Shown: positions 17,549 to 27,947, counted from the stretch's first letter. The stretch: 64,000 bases of DNA from Enterobacter sp. JUb54 (GCF_014298075.1 NZ_CP060418.1:2542001-2606000); one strand, 5' to 3'. The notes: generated by a model not told the origin, from the letters alone. A program made the numbers and translations.

Positions 17549-17962
17549 TCAACCCAGTACGGCGGTGCCCAATCGGCAGGTACAGCAGCGGCGGCCGCGT
17601 TCATCGAACACCGCAATTTCCCAGCTCTGGCTCTGCCGCCCGAGATGCAGCGGACGGCACTCGCCGCGCACGCGACCGCTGGATACCGCCCGATGGTGGG
17701 TGGCATTCAGCTCGGTGCCGACCACGCACTGACCCTCTTCGGTCATCAGCCAGCCGGCCATTGACCCGAGCGTCTCCGCCAGCGCCGCGGACGCTCCGCC
17801 GTGCAGCAGACCAAACGGCTGATGGGTGCGGGCATCCACCGGCATCTCCGCCTCAATCAACCCGTCTTCCAGGCGGGTATAGATAATCCCCAGATGCGCC
17901 ACCATCGTATTTTCACTGGTCGCATTCAGCGCCTCCAGCGTCAGCTGACGTTTCCAGGCCAT
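17549..17962 (-). CDS. entH: Enterobactin proofreading thioesterase EntH (YbdB)
   Basis: This 137-residue hotdog-fold thioesterase has the family motif [18 protein letters not shown]. EntH releases wrongly loaded acyl groups from the EntB aryl carrier domain and keeps enterobactin assembly running. It is the last gene of the leftward entCEBAH operon and directly follows entA. The TGA stop lies at the edge of the REP array. Length and context equal those of E. coli EntH. Confidence 0.95.
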   Translation of the reverse strand: MAWKRQLTLEALNATSENTMVAHLGIIYTRLEDGLIEAEMPVDARTHQPFGLLHGGASAALAETLGSMAGWLMTEEGQCVVGTELNATHHRAVSSGRVRGECRPLHLGRQSQSWEIAVFDERGRRCCTCRLGTAVLG

Positions 17963-18718
17963 TTATGCCCCCAACGTCGAGCCGCCATCGACCACGATAT
18001 CCTGCAACGTGATATGGCTGGCGTGAGCGGAAGCGAGGAACAGGATGGTGCTGGCAATCTCCTGCGGGCGGGCAATTTTGCCCAACGGGATCCCGAGCTT
18101 AAACTGCTCACCAAACCCGCGAATACGGCTCTGCTCGGCATCATCGCTGACCCACAGCGTGCGCTGCATATCGGTATCGGTGGAGCCCGGAGAGACCAGA
18201 TTACAGCGGACGCCGGATCCCGCCAGCTCCAGGCCGACGGTCAGCGCCAGGCTTTTCAACGCCGCCTTTGAGGCGCCATAGGCGCTCATCCCGATGCGCG
18301 GCGTATGCGCCGCATCGGAAGCCACGGTAACAATCGCCCCGCCCTGCTGACGACGGAACTGCGCCATCGTCTGCTGGAACAGGTTAAAGGCGCCGCCGAC
18401 GTTGACCGCAAAGGTCTGCTGCCACGCTTCCTGGCTCAGCTCGTCGGTAGCCCCCATGCGCAAAATGCCCGCCGCATTGACCAGCACATCGAGCCGGGCG
18501 ATCTCCGCCAGCAGTCGTCCGCACACCTCAGCCACCTGCTGCGCATTCGCGACATCCAGCATCTGGGTGGCAAACGGGTAGTCCTGCCCCTCAAAAGCAA
18601 GGTCAAAGCCGGTGACGTTAGCCCCGGCCTCGGTGAATGCCAGCGCCGTGGCGTAACCAATGCCTTTACCGGCGCCGGTCACCCACACGGTCTGTCCCTG
18701 AAAATCCAGCGCGGCCAT
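17963..18718 (-). CDS. entA: 2,3-dihydro-2,3-dihydroxybenzoate dehydrogenase
   Basis: This 251-residue SDR oxidises 2,3-dihydro-2,3-dihydroxybenzoate to 2,3-dihydroxybenzoate with NAD+. The cofactor motif is TGAGKGIG at about residues 14-21, NAAGIL is in the middle and the catalytic YGASKAALK is near residue 150. The start overlaps the entB stop codon by one base. It is the last step of the aryl precursor branch before EntE. Confidence 0.96.
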   Translation of the reverse strand: MAALDFQGQTVWVTGAGKGIGYATALAFTEAGANVTGFDLAFEGQDYPFATQMLDVANAQQVAEVCGRLLAEIARLDVLVNAAGILRMGATDELSQEAWQQTFAVNVGGAFNLFQQTMAQFRRQQGGAIVTVASDAAHTPRIGMSAYGASKAALKSLALTVGLELAGSGVRCNLVSPGSTDTDMQRTLWVSDDAEQSRIRGFGEQFKLGIPLGKIARPQEIASTILFLASAHASHITLQDIVVDGGSTLGA

Positions 18719-19569
18719 TATTTCACCTCACGGCTGAGCAGCGCCCACCAGGCATCAAGGGTCGGTTTTTTCGCCAGCATCACGAAGTCGATGTCGCCGT
18801 GCACTCTACGCCAGCGCGCGGCCAGCGCCATCATGCGCACCGAATCCAGCCCGTAGTCGATCAGGTTTTCATCGTCCATCGGTTCATCGGACTCATCCAG
18901 CAACGGCAGAATCAGCGCCCGCAGCGCCGCTTTCGACGTCGGCAGCGGCAGCAGCTCTTCGGTCATCAGCACCCGACCGCAGCGACCGGCCACATACTTC
19001 AGCGACATCAGGTGCTCTTCACGGCTAAAGTCAGCCAGCGCATCGGCAACGAAGAACGGTTTAATATCCCGCATAAAGGCGTCGGTGGCGGTAGTCATAC
19101 AGCCGATATGGGCATAGACGCCGGTAATGATCAGCTGATCGCGGCCGCTCTCTTTTAAGATTGCCTCCAGCGGCGAACGATGAAACGCACTGTAGCGCCA
19201 CTTGACCAGCACGGTGTCGTCTTCATCCGGCGCCAGTGCCGCAATCACCTGCTGCTGCTCCGGTGAACGGGTCAGGCCCGGTCCCCACATATCATTGAGC
19301 AGCGCGCGATCTTCATCGCTCTGGTCTTTCGGCTGGGCGGTGTAGAACACCGGAATATCGTTCTGTTTGCAGAAGTCACGCAGGGCGGCAATATTGGCGA
19401 CCACTTTCGCCATCATGGCGCTGTCTTCGCCCCAGAAATTGAGGAAATACTCCTGCATATCGTGGATCAGCAGCGCGGCTCGGGACGGCTCAAAGCGCCA
19501 GTCCACTTTGTTTGCCGGGATATCGTTCGCTTCCGGCAATGCGTAAGCCTGTAATTTAGGGATGGCCAT
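18718..19569 (-). CDS. entB: Isochorismatase / aryl carrier protein EntB
   Basis: This bifunctional 283-residue protein (E. coli 285) has two domains. The N-terminal isochorismatase domain (about residues 1-210, with LLIHDMQEYFLNFW and GVYAHIGCMTTATDAFM) cleaves isochorismate to 2,3-dihydro-2,3-dihydroxybenzoate and pyruvate. The C-terminal aryl carrier domain has the phosphopantetheine site in YGLDSVRMMALA, where EntD attaches the cofactor and EntE loads 2,3-dihydroxybenzoate. It follows entE by 13 bp. Confidence 0.96.
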   Translation of the reverse strand: MAIPKLQAYALPEANDIPANKVDWRFEPSRAALLIHDMQEYFLNFWGEDSAMMAKVVANIAALRDFCKQNDIPVFYTAQPKDQSDEDRALLNDMWGPGLTRSPEQQQVIAALAPDEDDTVLVKWRYSAFHRSPLEAILKESGRDQLIITGVYAHIGCMTTATDAFMRDIKPFFVADALADFSREEHLMSLKYVAGRCGRVLMTEELLPLPTSKAALRALILPLLDESDEPMDDENLIDYGLDSVRMMALAARWRRVHGDIDFVMLAKKPTLDAWWALLSREVK

Positions 19570-19582
19570 TCTGTCTTCTCCT

Positions 19583-21193
19583 TCAGCCCGGCTTGCGTTC
19601 GGCCAGTTGCTGACGTAATTGTTTTTTATCGACTTTGCCCACCGGCGTCAGCGGCAGCGCATCTACGCACTCCACGCGATCCGGAAGTTTAAATTCTGCG
19701 ACCCCCTGCTCACGCAGGAAGCGGCGCACCGCCACCGCGCGCAGCGGGGATTTGACCACCAGCCAGGCGCAGCTCTTCTCGCCCAGCAGGTTATCTTCCA
19801 TGCTGACCAGCGCGGCATGGATCACCTCCGGGTGGCGCAGCAGCAGGTTTTCCACCTCTTCTGCCGCGATCTTTTCGCCGCCGCGGTTGATCTGATCTTT
19901 CTCACGTCCCTGCACGGTGATGTACCCGTCCTCGTCGATCGAGATCAGATCCCCGGAGCAGTAGAAACCGTCCGCATCAAAGGCATCGGCATTGTGCTGC
20001 GGGCTTTTGTAATACCCGCGGAAGGTGTACGGCCCGCGGGTCATCAGACGGCCCACTTCACCGCGCGGCAGCGGGTTACCCTCGGCATCCGCCACCCAGA
20101 CTTCATCGTCCGGGCACATCGGGCAGCCCTGGGTATTGATGATGCGCTCCTGGCTGTCGTTGAGACGGGTGTAGTTCACCAGCCCTTCCGCCATGCCGAA
20201 AACCTGCTGCAGCAGGCAACCAATCTCGGTCTGGATCCGCGCCGCCAGCGTCGCCGACAGGCGCGCGCCACCGACCTGCAGCAGCTCCAGCGAACGCAGT
20301 TGCTGGTTGCCGGCCCCTTCGCGGATCGCCTGTAACCACAGGCTAACCGCCGGTGGCACCAGCGATGCCACGTTGATCTGGTGCTGCTCAATCAGCGGGA
20401 AACACAGCGTGGCGCTGGGATCGTTGGCCAGGATCACCTGACCGCCGGCGAGAAACACCCCAAGGGAACCCGGCGAGCTCATCGCGTAGTTATGGGCGGC
20501 GGGCAACGCATTCAGGTAGCGTGTCCCGGCGCTGATGCCGCAAATTTCGTTGCTGCGGCGGATGCTGTAGTCGTAGTCGTTATGGGTGCGCGGGATCAGC
20601 TTGGGCGTGCCGGTGCTGCCGCCGGAGAGCTGGAAAAAGGCCACTTCATCGGCAGGCGTGGGGTTGGCAATAAAGTTATCCGCCGGCTGGGCGATCGCCG
20701 CCGCCAGATCGTATTCGCCACGATCGTTACGTAGCAGTACCACCCGCACCGATGCATGTTGATCCACAAAACCGTTCAGAAACTGGTCGTCGGCAAACAG
20801 CGCATGCTCGCGATCGGCAATCAGCAGCGCCGGCTCGATCTGGCTGGCGTAAGCAGTAAGTTCGCTGCGTTGATGGCTGAACAACGCATTCACCGGGGCC
20901 ACCCCGATGCGCAGCAGCGCAAACAATGTAATGTAGAACTCGGCGACGTTACCGAGCTGCACCAGCGCGGTTTCGCCACGCTTCAACCCCATGCGCTGGA
21001 GCGATGAGGCCAGGTTATCCACCTGTTGATTAAACTGGCGATAGCTGTGGCGGGCGTCACCGTCGATAATCGCGATAGCGTCGTTATTGGCGTGGCGGGT
21101 AATCAGATTGGTGAGCGGCAGATCCTGCCAGTAACCTTTTTCGCGATAGCGGGCGGCAAAGCTCTCCGGCCAGCGGGTAAATTCAATCATCAT
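19583..21193 (-). CDS. entE: 2,3-dihydroxybenzoate-AMP ligase EntE
   Basis: This 536-residue adenylation enzyme activates 2,3-dihydroxybenzoate and transfers it to the EntB carrier domain. The ATP loop is [14 protein letters not shown], the core motif is [32 protein letters not shown], and the C-terminal catalytic lysine lies in [13 protein letters not shown]. Two adjacent ATGs open the frame (21193 and 21190). The GAGG upstream is better spaced for the second, but the first aligns with the E. coli start. entC ends 6 bp upstream. Confidence 0.96.
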   Translation of the reverse strand: MMIEFTRWPESFAARYREKGYWQDLPLTNLITRHANNDAIAIIDGDARHSYRQFNQQVDNLASSLQRMGLKRGETALVQLGNVAEFYITLFALLRIGVAPVNALFSHQRSELTAYASQIEPALLIADREHALFADDQFLNGFVDQHASVRVVLLRNDRGEYDLAAAIAQPADNFIANPTPADEVAFFQLSGGSTGTPKLIPRTHNDYDYSIRRSNEICGISAGTRYLNALPAAHNYAMSSPGSLGVFLAGGQVILANDPSATLCFPLIEQHQINVASLVPPAVSLWLQAIREGAGNQQLRSLELLQVGGARLSATLAARIQTEIGCLLQQVFGMAEGLVNYTRLNDSQERIINTQGCPMCPDDEVWVADAEGNPLPRGEVGRLMTRGPYTFRGYYKSPQHNADAFDADGFYCSGDLISIDEDGYITVQGREKDQINRGGEKIAAEEVENLLLRHPEVIHAALVSMEDNLLGEKSCAWLVVKSPLRAVAVRRFLREQGVAEFKLPDRVECVDALPLTPVGKVDKKQLRQQLAERKPG

Positions 21194-21199
21194 CGCCTC

Positions 21200-22375
21200 T
21201 TAATTCAAGCCGAACACGTTCAGCATGGTCGTCAGTTTGACGCCGGTTTCGCGCCACTCACCCAGCGGGGAAGAGGCCGGGACAATCCCTGCGCCAGCGA
21301 ACAGACGCAGCGTGCGCTGGTGCAGACGGGCGCAGCGAATCGTCACCACCCACTCACCGTTACCTTCGTCATCACACCAGCCGACGATGCCGCCAAACAG
21401 CTGACGGTCAAACGGTTCCAGTTCGCCAATCAGGCGTTTCGCCACCAGGTGAGGGAAACCGCTGAGGGCCGGGGTCGGGTGTAACAGACAGGCCAGCGAC
21501 ATCGCGTTTTCCTGTGCCAGCGCCGTGCCTTCAATCGGCGTCGCCAGATGCCACAGAGTCGGCGTGTTGACCAGCTGTGGCGAGTCAGGCAGCGACAGCT
21601 CGCGGCAGCGCGGTGCCAGTACCGATTTCATCGCCTGGGTCACCAGTTCATGCTCATGACGATCTTTTCCTGACGCCAGCAGTTTGTTGCCGGCTTCACG
21701 ATCCAGTACATCATCCGGCTGACGACGGGCCGAACCGGCCAGCGGCAGGGAGCTGAAATGCTCGCCTTCTTTACGCAGCAGCAGCTCCGGGCTGGCGCCC
21801 AGTAGCACGCCGCCATCCGATAACGGCACGTGGAAGTTAAAGCTGGCAGGGTTTTGCGCGATCAGGCGCTCAAGCAGCGCACCGCTGTCGACGCGATCGC
21901 GGGTGGTGATATCAATCAGTCGCGACAGGACGACCTTGTCGACTTCCGGCGTGGCGGTCAGCGCGGCAGCGCGTTCGACCATCGCCATAAAGGTATCCTG
22001 CTGCGGAATTTCCTGGCGTTCCACCACGTCCATCGGCGCCTGAACCGACGCGTAGCGTGCAGACTGTTGCTTTGCGGTACGGGAGAAGTTTTCCCAACGC
22101 TCGGGGATAAACAGCTCAGACGGTTGATGGGTATCAAACGGAATGGCGCCGACCATCACCGGTTTACGGATCCCGGCGGCCTTCGCCTCCCGGAATGCAG
22201 CCGCCATCTTATGCTGGAAGGTGCCGTCGAGCGACGCGCCATCCGCAGCAGAATGGTTAAAACGGCTAAAACATCCCGCAGTACTGAAACTGCGGTACGG
22301 CGACATAAAGAAGAAGCTTTCCGCTGACAGGGTCATTTTTTGTTCCCGCACATCCTCGGCCAGTGACGTTTCCAT
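21200..22375 (-). CDS. entC: Isochorismate synthase EntC
   Basis: This 391-residue chorismate-utilising enzyme is the first of the pathway, converting chorismate to isochorismate. Hallmarks are KVVLSRLIDI, LLGASPELLLRK, PLAGSARR, HEHELV and FGGIVGWCDDEGNGEWVVTIR near the C-terminus. I chose the ATG at 22375, which has GGAGG five bases upstream and matches the E. coli N-terminus (M-x-TSLAE). It is divergent from fepB across a Fur-box-containing region. Confidence 0.96.
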   Translation of the reverse strand: METSLAEDVREQKMTLSAESFFFMSPYRSFSTAGCFSRFNHSAADGASLDGTFQHKMAAAFREAKAAGIRKPVMVGAIPFDTHQPSELFIPERWENFSRTAKQQSARYASVQAPMDVVERQEIPQQDTFMAMVERAAALTATPEVDKVVLSRLIDITTRDRVDSGALLERLIAQNPASFNFHVPLSDGGVLLGASPELLLRKEGEHFSSLPLAGSARRQPDDVLDREAGNKLLASGKDRHEHELVTQAMKSVLAPRCRELSLPDSPQLVNTPTLWHLATPIEGTALAQENAMSLACLLHPTPALSGFPHLVAKRLIGELEPFDRQLFGGIVGWCDDEGNGEWVVTIRCARLHQRTLRLFAGAGIVPASSPLGEWRETGVKLTTMLNVFGLN

Positions 22376-22390
22376 ATCATCCTCCAAAAA

Positions 22391-22425
22391 CGATAAAGAT
22401 ATTACGAATAATTATCATTTATATT
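22391..22425. promoter_or_regulatory. Fur-box region between entC and fepB
   Basis: This AT-rich stretch contains GATAAAGATATTACGAATAA followed by TTATCATTTATAT, with GATAA/TTATC half-sites like the Fur consensus. The position in the entC-fepB divergent promoter matches the known Fur-controlled region in E. coli. The exact 19-mer frame is uncertain. Confidence 0.65.
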
Positions 22426-22562
22426 TTGGTTGGCTAACCTAAAAGGTATTGCCTGGCATGTCAACCATACAAACAGCATGTTGTGCTACTTAGACTTGCA
22501 TCCGCACGGTACAAAGTTGAAAATGAGACGCATTTATTTCAACCTAATCAGGATGCGAATTC

Positions 22563-23522
22563 GTGAATTTGTCCACTTTTTGCCGCCGTACCTTGCTGGC
22601 CTGCGGGCTGACCATTTTAGGAATGTCCTCAGTGCTGGCCGCCGACTGGCCGCGCCAGATAACCGATAGCCACGGCGTGCATACGCTGGAAAGCAAACCT
22701 CTGCGGATCGTCTCCACCAGCGTGACCCTCACCGGCTCCCTGCTGGCCATCGATGCGCCGGTTGTCGCCAGCGGCGCCACCACGCCAAACAACCGCGTAG
22801 CTGACGACCAGGGTTTCCTGCGCCAGTGGAGCAGCGTCGCCAAAGCGCGCAAGCTGACGCGTCTGTATATCGGCGAGCCCAGCGCCGAAGCGGTGGCGTC
22901 ACAGATGCCGGACCTGATCCTGATTAGCGCCACCGGCGGTGATTCTGCGCTGGCGCTGTATGACCAGCTGTCGACCATCGCCCCGACGCTTATCATTAAC
23001 TACGATGATAAAAGCTGGCAGGCGCTGCTGACCGACCTCGGACACATCACCGGCCAGGAGAAGCAGGCCGCCGAGCGTATTGCTGAATTTGATAAGCAGC
23101 TCGCCACCCTGAAGCAACAGATGAAACTGCCGCCGCAGCCGGTAAGCGCGTTGGTTTATACCGCCGCCGCCCATACTGCCAACCTGTGGACACCGGCATC
23201 TGCCCAGGGCCAGATGCTTGAACAACTGGGCTTCACCCTCGCCACCCTGCCTGAGGGGCTGCATGCCAGCCAGAGCCAGGGGAAACGCCACGACATCGTA
23301 CAGTTAGGCGGGGAGAATTTAGCGGCGGGACTCAACGGCCAGAGCCTGTTCCTGTTTGCCGGTGACGAGAAAGATGCCGGGGCGATTTACAGCAACCCGC
23401 TGCTGGCGCACCTGCCGGCGGTAGAGAACAAGCGCGTTTATCCGCTCGGTATCGAAACCTTCCGTCTTGATTACTACAGCGCCATGCTGGTGCTGCAGCG
23501 TCTCTCTTCTCTGTTCGGCTAA
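22563..23522 (+). CDS. fepB: Ferric-enterobactin periplasmic binding protein FepB
   Basis: This 319-residue binding protein has a signal peptide (hydrophobic run followed by VLAADWPRQ, cleavage after VLA) and the helical-backbone metal-binding fold of the FepB/FhuD class. Conserved segments include [18 protein letters not shown] and [28 protein letters not shown]. It carries ferric enterobactin from FepA to FepDG. The start is a GTG, with AGGA about 8 bases upstream; no ATG gives a full signal peptide in this frame. It converges on entS. Confidence 0.94.
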   Translation: MNLSTFCRRTLLACGLTILGMSSVLAADWPRQITDSHGVHTLESKPLRIVSTSVTLTGSLLAIDAPVVASGATTPNNRVADDQGFLRQWSSVAKARKLTRLYIGEPSAEAVASQMPDLILISATGGDSALALYDQLSTIAPTLIINYDDKSWQALLTDLGHITGQEKQAAERIAEFDKQLATLKQQMKLPPQPVSALVYTAAAHTANLWTPASAQGQMLEQLGFTLATLPEGLHASQSQGKRHDIVQLGGENLAAGLNGQSLFLFAGDEKDAGAIYSNPLLAHLPAVENKRVYPLGIETFRLDYYSAMLVLQRLSSLFG

Positions 23523-23570
23523 CGTCCCTTCCCGGCTGGCGCAACGCCTGGCTGGGATATTTCCATCGAC

Positions 23571-24812
23571 TTAACTTTCGCTGACCGCTTCCGGGCGCTG
23601 GAACCGACGCAGTTCGTTCAGCAGTCCCATCAATATCACGCCGACAATCACTAACGCCCAGCCGCTGGCGCTCGCCGAGGCCATCGGGGTCATCATCGCC
23701 CCCAGCCCGCCCAGCAAGGCCGCGCCAATGGCGTCGCCGGTGACGTTCTGCGCGGTCCACAGGCCGTTAATACGCCCGAGCATCGCTTCCGGCGTCTGGG
23801 TCTGAATCAGGGTGTACTGCAGCAGCGAACTGATGGCGCTCAGCCAGCCGAACAGCGCCAGACACAGTGCCCCCAGCGCCCAGACCGGCATCACGCTGAA
23901 CAGCGCAATCGCCACGAATGAGCCGACCGTGGTCATCAGCATCAGCGCGCCCGGCCGGGCGGTTTGCGCCAGCTGACCGCTGGTCAATGCCCCAAGCGCA
24001 GCCCCCAGCGGGATCGCCGCATACAGAAAGCCGATCTGCGAGGCTGACATCTGCCAGCCGTCGGCCAGCGCCGGATACAGCACCCGCACCGCGCTGGCCA
24101 TTGTCAGCAGGCCGCCGAGCAGTGCAATCCCGCCGATCAGCGGACTATTGAAGAGGAATTTCAGCCCCGCCAGCAGCGACTTCAGCGGGTGCTCTCGCGG
24201 CTGCGGCGGCGGTGGCAGCAGCGGTAGGCGCAGCAGGGTCAAGGTGGTAATAAAGGTGCCTGCCGCCGCGAGGCCATAGTTCCAGGCCACGCCGCCGGTG
24301 GCCAGCAGCAGACCGCCGATCATCGGCGAAATCACCGAGCCCAGGCGTACCGTCAGCATGGTGATCGCCCCGGCCTGCATCAGGTTTTCGCGCCCCACCA
24401 ACGCCGGTGTGGCCGCCAGCAGCGCCGTGACCCCGAGCGAAGCAAAGAAACCGTCCCAGATGCCCAGCAGATAAATCGTTATCAGCGAGGGTTCAGGCAG
24501 CAGCGCGTTGAGACACAGCCCGACAAACCCGATTCCGCAGGTGCCACGCGCCAGCAGAATCAACCGTTTACGCTCGTAGCGATCCGCCAGTACTCCGCCC
24601 ACCATCAGACCGACAAACATCGAGCAGCCGGTCAACGTGACCGACAGCCCTACCTGCCAGGTCGAGTGGGTCATCATCTGGATTTGTACCGGGATCGCCA
24701 CGCCCAGCAGGCCCAGCGATAAGATTGAGATAAAACGGGCAATAAAGACGGCGCGAAACGCCGGGTGGGTCTTCAGCAGGCTGAGGTTCAGCAGCCGGGA
24801 TTGTCGGTTCAT
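23571..24812 (-). CDS. entS: Enterobactin exporter EntS (MFS)
   Basis: This 413-residue major facilitator protein with about 12 transmembrane segments exports enterobactin across the inner membrane. The MFS loop motif [18 protein letters not shown] is near residue 75, and the sequence follows E. coli EntS closely over the whole length. It is divergent from fepD across two overlapping Fur boxes and converges on fepB. Confidence 0.95.
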   Translation of the reverse strand: MNRQSRLLNLSLLKTHPAFRAVFIARFISILSLGLLGVAIPVQIQMMTHSTWQVGLSVTLTGCSMFVGLMVGGVLADRYERKRLILLARGTCGIGFVGLCLNALLPEPSLITIYLLGIWDGFFASLGVTALLAATPALVGRENLMQAGAITMLTVRLGSVISPMIGGLLLATGGVAWNYGLAAAGTFITTLTLLRLPLLPPPPQPREHPLKSLLAGLKFLFNSPLIGGIALLGGLLTMASAVRVLYPALADGWQMSASQIGFLYAAIPLGAALGALTSGQLAQTARPGALMLMTTVGSFVAIALFSVMPVWALGALCLALFGWLSAISSLLQYTLIQTQTPEAMLGRINGLWTAQNVTGDAIGAALLGGLGAMMTPMASASASGWALVIVGVILMGLLNELRRFQRPEAVSES

Positions 24813-25006
24813 TACAGCGCCTTGTTATTATTTTCCATCTACGCGCGATCCTTCAGGCTGCGTCTTTGTTGGCTGCACTTTTTTAACCCGGTCATACGGT
24901 TAGCGTTACTTCCAGGCAGGTGTGCGTGTGGCGCCGCGATGCATTCTGATTGATTTTGCGTATACCATTCTTGTGGGCGGCCATGCTAACATAACTGAAT
25001 AGAATC

Positions 25007-25031
25007 GATAACGATAATTACTATCATTATC
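25007..25031. promoter_or_regulatory. Two overlapping Fur boxes between entS and fepD
   Basis: GATAACGATAATTACTATC (25007-25025) and GATAATTACTATCATTATC (25013-25031) each match the 19-bp Fur consensus at 16 positions and overlap with a 6-bp offset. This is the arrangement expected for two Fur dimers on opposite faces of the helix. They lie just upstream of fepD (start 25050), in the promoter region shared with entS. Confidence 0.9.
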
Positions 25032-25049
25032 ATATCAGGGATGTGAATT

Positions 25050-26057
25050 ATGTCGTTTCCTGTGACCAGGGTGCGCGCCGTTGCCGTACCTGGTCTGTTA
25101 CTCGTCTTAGCCGTGGCTATCGCCCTCAGTCTGCTCGTCGGGGCCAAACCGCTTCCATTGCACGTCGTTGTGGATGCCCTTTCGGGTACCTGCCGCACCG
25201 CCGACTGCACCATCGTACTCGATGCCCGACTGCCGCGAACCCTGGCGGGGCTGCTGGCAGGCGCCGCGCTGGGCCTGGCGGGTTCGCTGATGCAAACCCT
25301 GACCCGTAACCCACTGGCCGACCCCGGCATACTCGGCGTCAACTCGGGCGCCAGCTTTGCCATCGTGCTGGGGGCGGCGCTGTTTGGTATCCACTCTCCG
25401 CAGGAACAGCTGCTGATGTCATTTTGCGGCGCGTTTGGTGCTTCGCTGCTGGTGGCCTTTACCGGCAGCCAGGGAGGCGGCCAGCTCAGCCCGGTGCGCC
25501 TGACGCTGGCCGGCGTGGCGCTGGCAGCCGTGCTGGAAGGACTCTCCAACGGTATTGCCTTACTCAACCCTGAAGTTTATGACCAGCTGCGTTTCTGGCA
25601 GGCCGGCTCGCTGGATATCCGCACCCTGCAAACGCTGAAAATCGTCCTGCTTCCGGTGCTGATCGCCGCCGCCGTCACCCTGCTGTTAAGCCGGGCGCTG
25701 AACAGCCTGAGCCTTGGTAACGATACCGCCACCGCGCTCGGCAGCCGGGTCGCTCGCACCCAGTTTATCGGCCTGCTGGCCATTACCGTGCTTTGCGGTA
25801 GCGCCACCGCGGTGGTTGGCCCCATCGCCTTTATTGGCCTGATGATGCCGCACATGTCACGCTGGTTGGTGGGCGCGGACCATCGCTGGTCGCTGCCAGT
25901 AACCTTACTGGCCACTCCTGCCCTGCTGCTGTTTGCCGATGTCCTCGGCCGCCTGCTGGTCCCCGGTGAACTCCGGGTATCGGTGGTCAGCGCCTTTATC
26001 GGTGCGCCGGTGCTGATCTGGCTGGTACGCCGCCAGTCGCGTGGAGGTGCAATGTGA
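25050..26057 (+). CDS. fepD: Ferric-enterobactin ABC permease FepD
   Basis: This 335-residue inner-membrane permease is of the FecCD family. Typical segments are RLPRTLAGLLAGAALGLAGSLMQTLTRNPLADPGILGVNSGA and the ATPase-contact region near GPIAFIGLMMPHMSRWLVG. It pairs with FepG to form the channel for ferric enterobactin. Its last four bases overlap the fepG GTG start, so the fepDGC genes are coupled. Confidence 0.95.
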   Translation: MSFPVTRVRAVAVPGLLLVLAVAIALSLLVGAKPLPLHVVVDALSGTCRTADCTIVLDARLPRTLAGLLAGAALGLAGSLMQTLTRNPLADPGILGVNSGASFAIVLGAALFGIHSPQEQLLMSFCGAFGASLLVAFTGSQGGGQLSPVRLTLAGVALAAVLEGLSNGIALLNPEVYDQLRFWQAGSLDIRTLQTLKIVLLPVLIAAAVTLLLSRALNSLSLGNDTATALGSRVARTQFIGLLAITVLCGSATAVVGPIAFIGLMMPHMSRWLVGADHRWSLPVTLLATPALLLFADVLGRLLVPGELRVSVVSAFIGAPVLIWLVRRQSRGGAM

Positions 26058-27046
26058 AAACGCCTTCCCGCCGCCTGCTGCTCAGCTGCCTGATTCTGCT
26101 TGCCGCCAGCCTGATCGTCTCGCTTTTGGGACTCGGTAGCGGTCTGGTGCCGCTCAGCATCAATCAGGTCGTTTCCGCCCTGCTGGGGGATGCGCCGCGC
26201 AATATCACCATGGTAGTGACCGAATGGCGTCTGCCGCGGGTGCTGATGGCGCTGCTTATCGGCGCGGCCCTTGGCGTCAGCGGCGCTATTTTTCAGTCAC
26301 TGATGCGCAACCCCCTCGGCAGCCCGGATGTGATGGGTTTCAATACCGGCGCCTGGAGCGGCGTGCTGGTGGCGATGGTGATGTTCGGCCAGAACCTGAC
26401 GGCTATCGCCCTGGCGGCGATGGTTGGCGGCGTGCTGACGGCGCTGGTGGTCTGGCTGCTGGCGTGGCGCAACGGCATTGAAACATTTCGTCTGATTATT
26501 ATCGGTATCGGCGTGCGCGCGATGCTGGTTGCCTTCAACACCTGGCTGCTGCTGCGCGCCTCGCTGGAAACCGCCCTCTCCGCCGGGCTGTGGAATGCCG
26601 GTTCCCTCAATGGCCTGACCTGGGGTAAAACCTGGCCTTCCGCGCCGCTGATTATGCTGATGCTGGTATGTGCCGCGCTGCTCGTTCGCCGCATGCGCCT
26701 GCTGGAAATGGGCGATGACACCGCCTGCGCGCTTGGCGTGCGGGTTGAACGTTCCCGTCTGCTGATGATGTTGGTAGGGGTGGTGCTCACCGCCGCCGCC
26801 ACCGCGCTGGCCGGGCCAATTTCGTTTATCGCTCTGGTGGCGCCGCATATCGCCCGCCGCCTGAGCGGCACCGCGCGCTGGGGATTAACCCAATCGGCGC
26901 TCTGCGGCGCGCTGCTGCTGGCGCTGGCGGATTACAGCGCCCAGCGTCTGTTTATGCCCTATCAATTACCGGTGGGCGTCGTGACCGTCAGTCTCGGCGG
27001 CATTTATCTCATCGCGCTGTTAATTCAGGAGTCCCGCAAAAAATGA
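26054..27046 (+). CDS. fepG: Ferric-enterobactin ABC permease FepG
   Basis: This 330-residue FecCD-family permease is the partner of FepD. It has the conserved TEWRLPRVLMALLIGAALGVSGAIFQSLMRNPLGSPDVMGFNTGA and GPISFIALVAPHIARRL segments. Translation starts at a GTG at 26054 that overlaps the fepD stop, and the gene overlaps fepC by four bases. It is part of the iron-controlled fepDGC unit. Confidence 0.95.
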   Translation: MKTPSRRLLLSCLILLAASLIVSLLGLGSGLVPLSINQVVSALLGDAPRNITMVVTEWRLPRVLMALLIGAALGVSGAIFQSLMRNPLGSPDVMGFNTGAWSGVLVAMVMFGQNLTAIALAAMVGGVLTALVVWLLAWRNGIETFRLIIIGIGVRAMLVAFNTWLLLRASLETALSAGLWNAGSLNGLTWGKTWPSAPLIMLMLVCAALLVRRMRLLEMGDDTACALGVRVERSRLLMMLVGVVLTAAATALAGPISFIALVAPHIARRLSGTARWGLTQSALCGALLLALADYSAQRLFMPYQLPVGVVTVSLGGIYLIALLIQESRKK

Positions 27047-27837
27047 CCGCTGAAACGACCCGTTTGCGTGGCGACCAGCTCACCCTGGCGTACGGCAAAA
27101 AGATCATCGCCGAATCGCTGAACGTTACCATTCCTGACGGCCATTTCACCGCGATTATTGGCCCCAACGGCTGCGGCAAATCCACGCTGCTGCGAACCCT
27201 GAGCCGCCTGATGACCCCGGTCAGCGGCCACGTTTATCTCGATGGCGAGCAGATCCAGCGCTACGCCAGTAAAGAAGTGGCGAAACGCATCGGCCTGCTG
27301 GCGCAGAATGCCACTACGCCTGGCGATATTTCGGTGCAGGAACTGGTCGCCCGCGGTCGCTATCCGCATCAGCCGATGTTTACCCGCTGGCGTAAAGAGG
27401 ATGATGAGGCGGTCAACAACGCGATGAAGGCCACCGGCATTACCGAGCTGGCACAACAGAGCGTCGATACCTTGTCCGGGGGACAGCGGCAGCGGGCATG
27501 GATTGCAATGGTGCTGGCGCAGGAAACCGCCATTATGCTGCTGGATGAGCCCACCACCTGGCTGGACATCAGCCATCAGATCGATCTGCTGGAGCTGCTG
27601 AGCGAGCTGAATCGCGAGAAGGGATATACCCTGGCGGCGGTGCTGCACGACCTCAACCAGGCCTGCCGCTACGCGACCCATTTAATTGCGCTACGCGACG
27701 GAAAAATCGTCGCCGAGGGCGCACCGAAAGAGATTGTTACTGCTGAGCTAATCGAACAGATTTACGGCCTGCGCTGCACGATCATCGACGACCCGGTCGC
27801 CCACACCCCGCTGGTCGTACCGCTGGGACGCCGTTAA
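27043..27837 (+). CDS. fepC: Ferric-enterobactin ABC ATPase FepC
   Basis: This 264-residue ATPase powers FepDG. Walker A is GPNGCGKST at about residues 43-51, the signature is LSGGQRQRAWIAMVLAQ, Walker B is IMLLDEPTTWLD and the switch histidine is in AAVLHDLNQA. In E. coli K-12 fepE comes between fepC and entF, but here only a 110-bp REP-containing gap remains, so fepC ends its operon. Confidence 0.95.
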   Translation: MTAETTRLRGDQLTLAYGKKIIAESLNVTIPDGHFTAIIGPNGCGKSTLLRTLSRLMTPVSGHVYLDGEQIQRYASKEVAKRIGLLAQNATTPGDISVQELVARGRYPHQPMFTRWRKEDDEAVNNAMKATGITELAQQSVDTLSGGQRQRAWIAMVLAQETAIMLLDEPTTWLDISHQIDLLELLSELNREKGYTLAAVLHDLNQACRYATHLIALRDGKIVAEGAPKEIVTAELIEQIYGLRCTIIDDPVAHTPLVVPLGRR

Positions 27838-27845
27838 GCAAACAT

Positions 27846-27934
27846 CCCCGGTTGCGTTGCGCTTACCGGGGCTACGTTCAGTGATGGCATGTGGATACGG
27901 TAGCCCGGATAAGGCGCTGGCGCCGCTATCCGGG
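27846..27934. repeat. REP pair (BIME) between fepC and entF
   Basis: A CCCCGGT...ACCGGGG palindrome (27846-27871) is followed by TAGCCCGGATAAGGCGC...GCTATCCGGG (27901-27934). The two REP sequences lie between convergent fepC and entF, at the place where E. coli has fepE. Confidence 0.8.
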
Positions 27935-27947
27935 AACCGGTTCAGGA

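Noticed and set aside
17288-17732. Open reading frames within the 95-bp REP array
   Set aside because: They consist of repeated REP translations (PQSMFIGWMFGPPSL-like motifs) created by the tandem repeat; no ribosome site or known protein.
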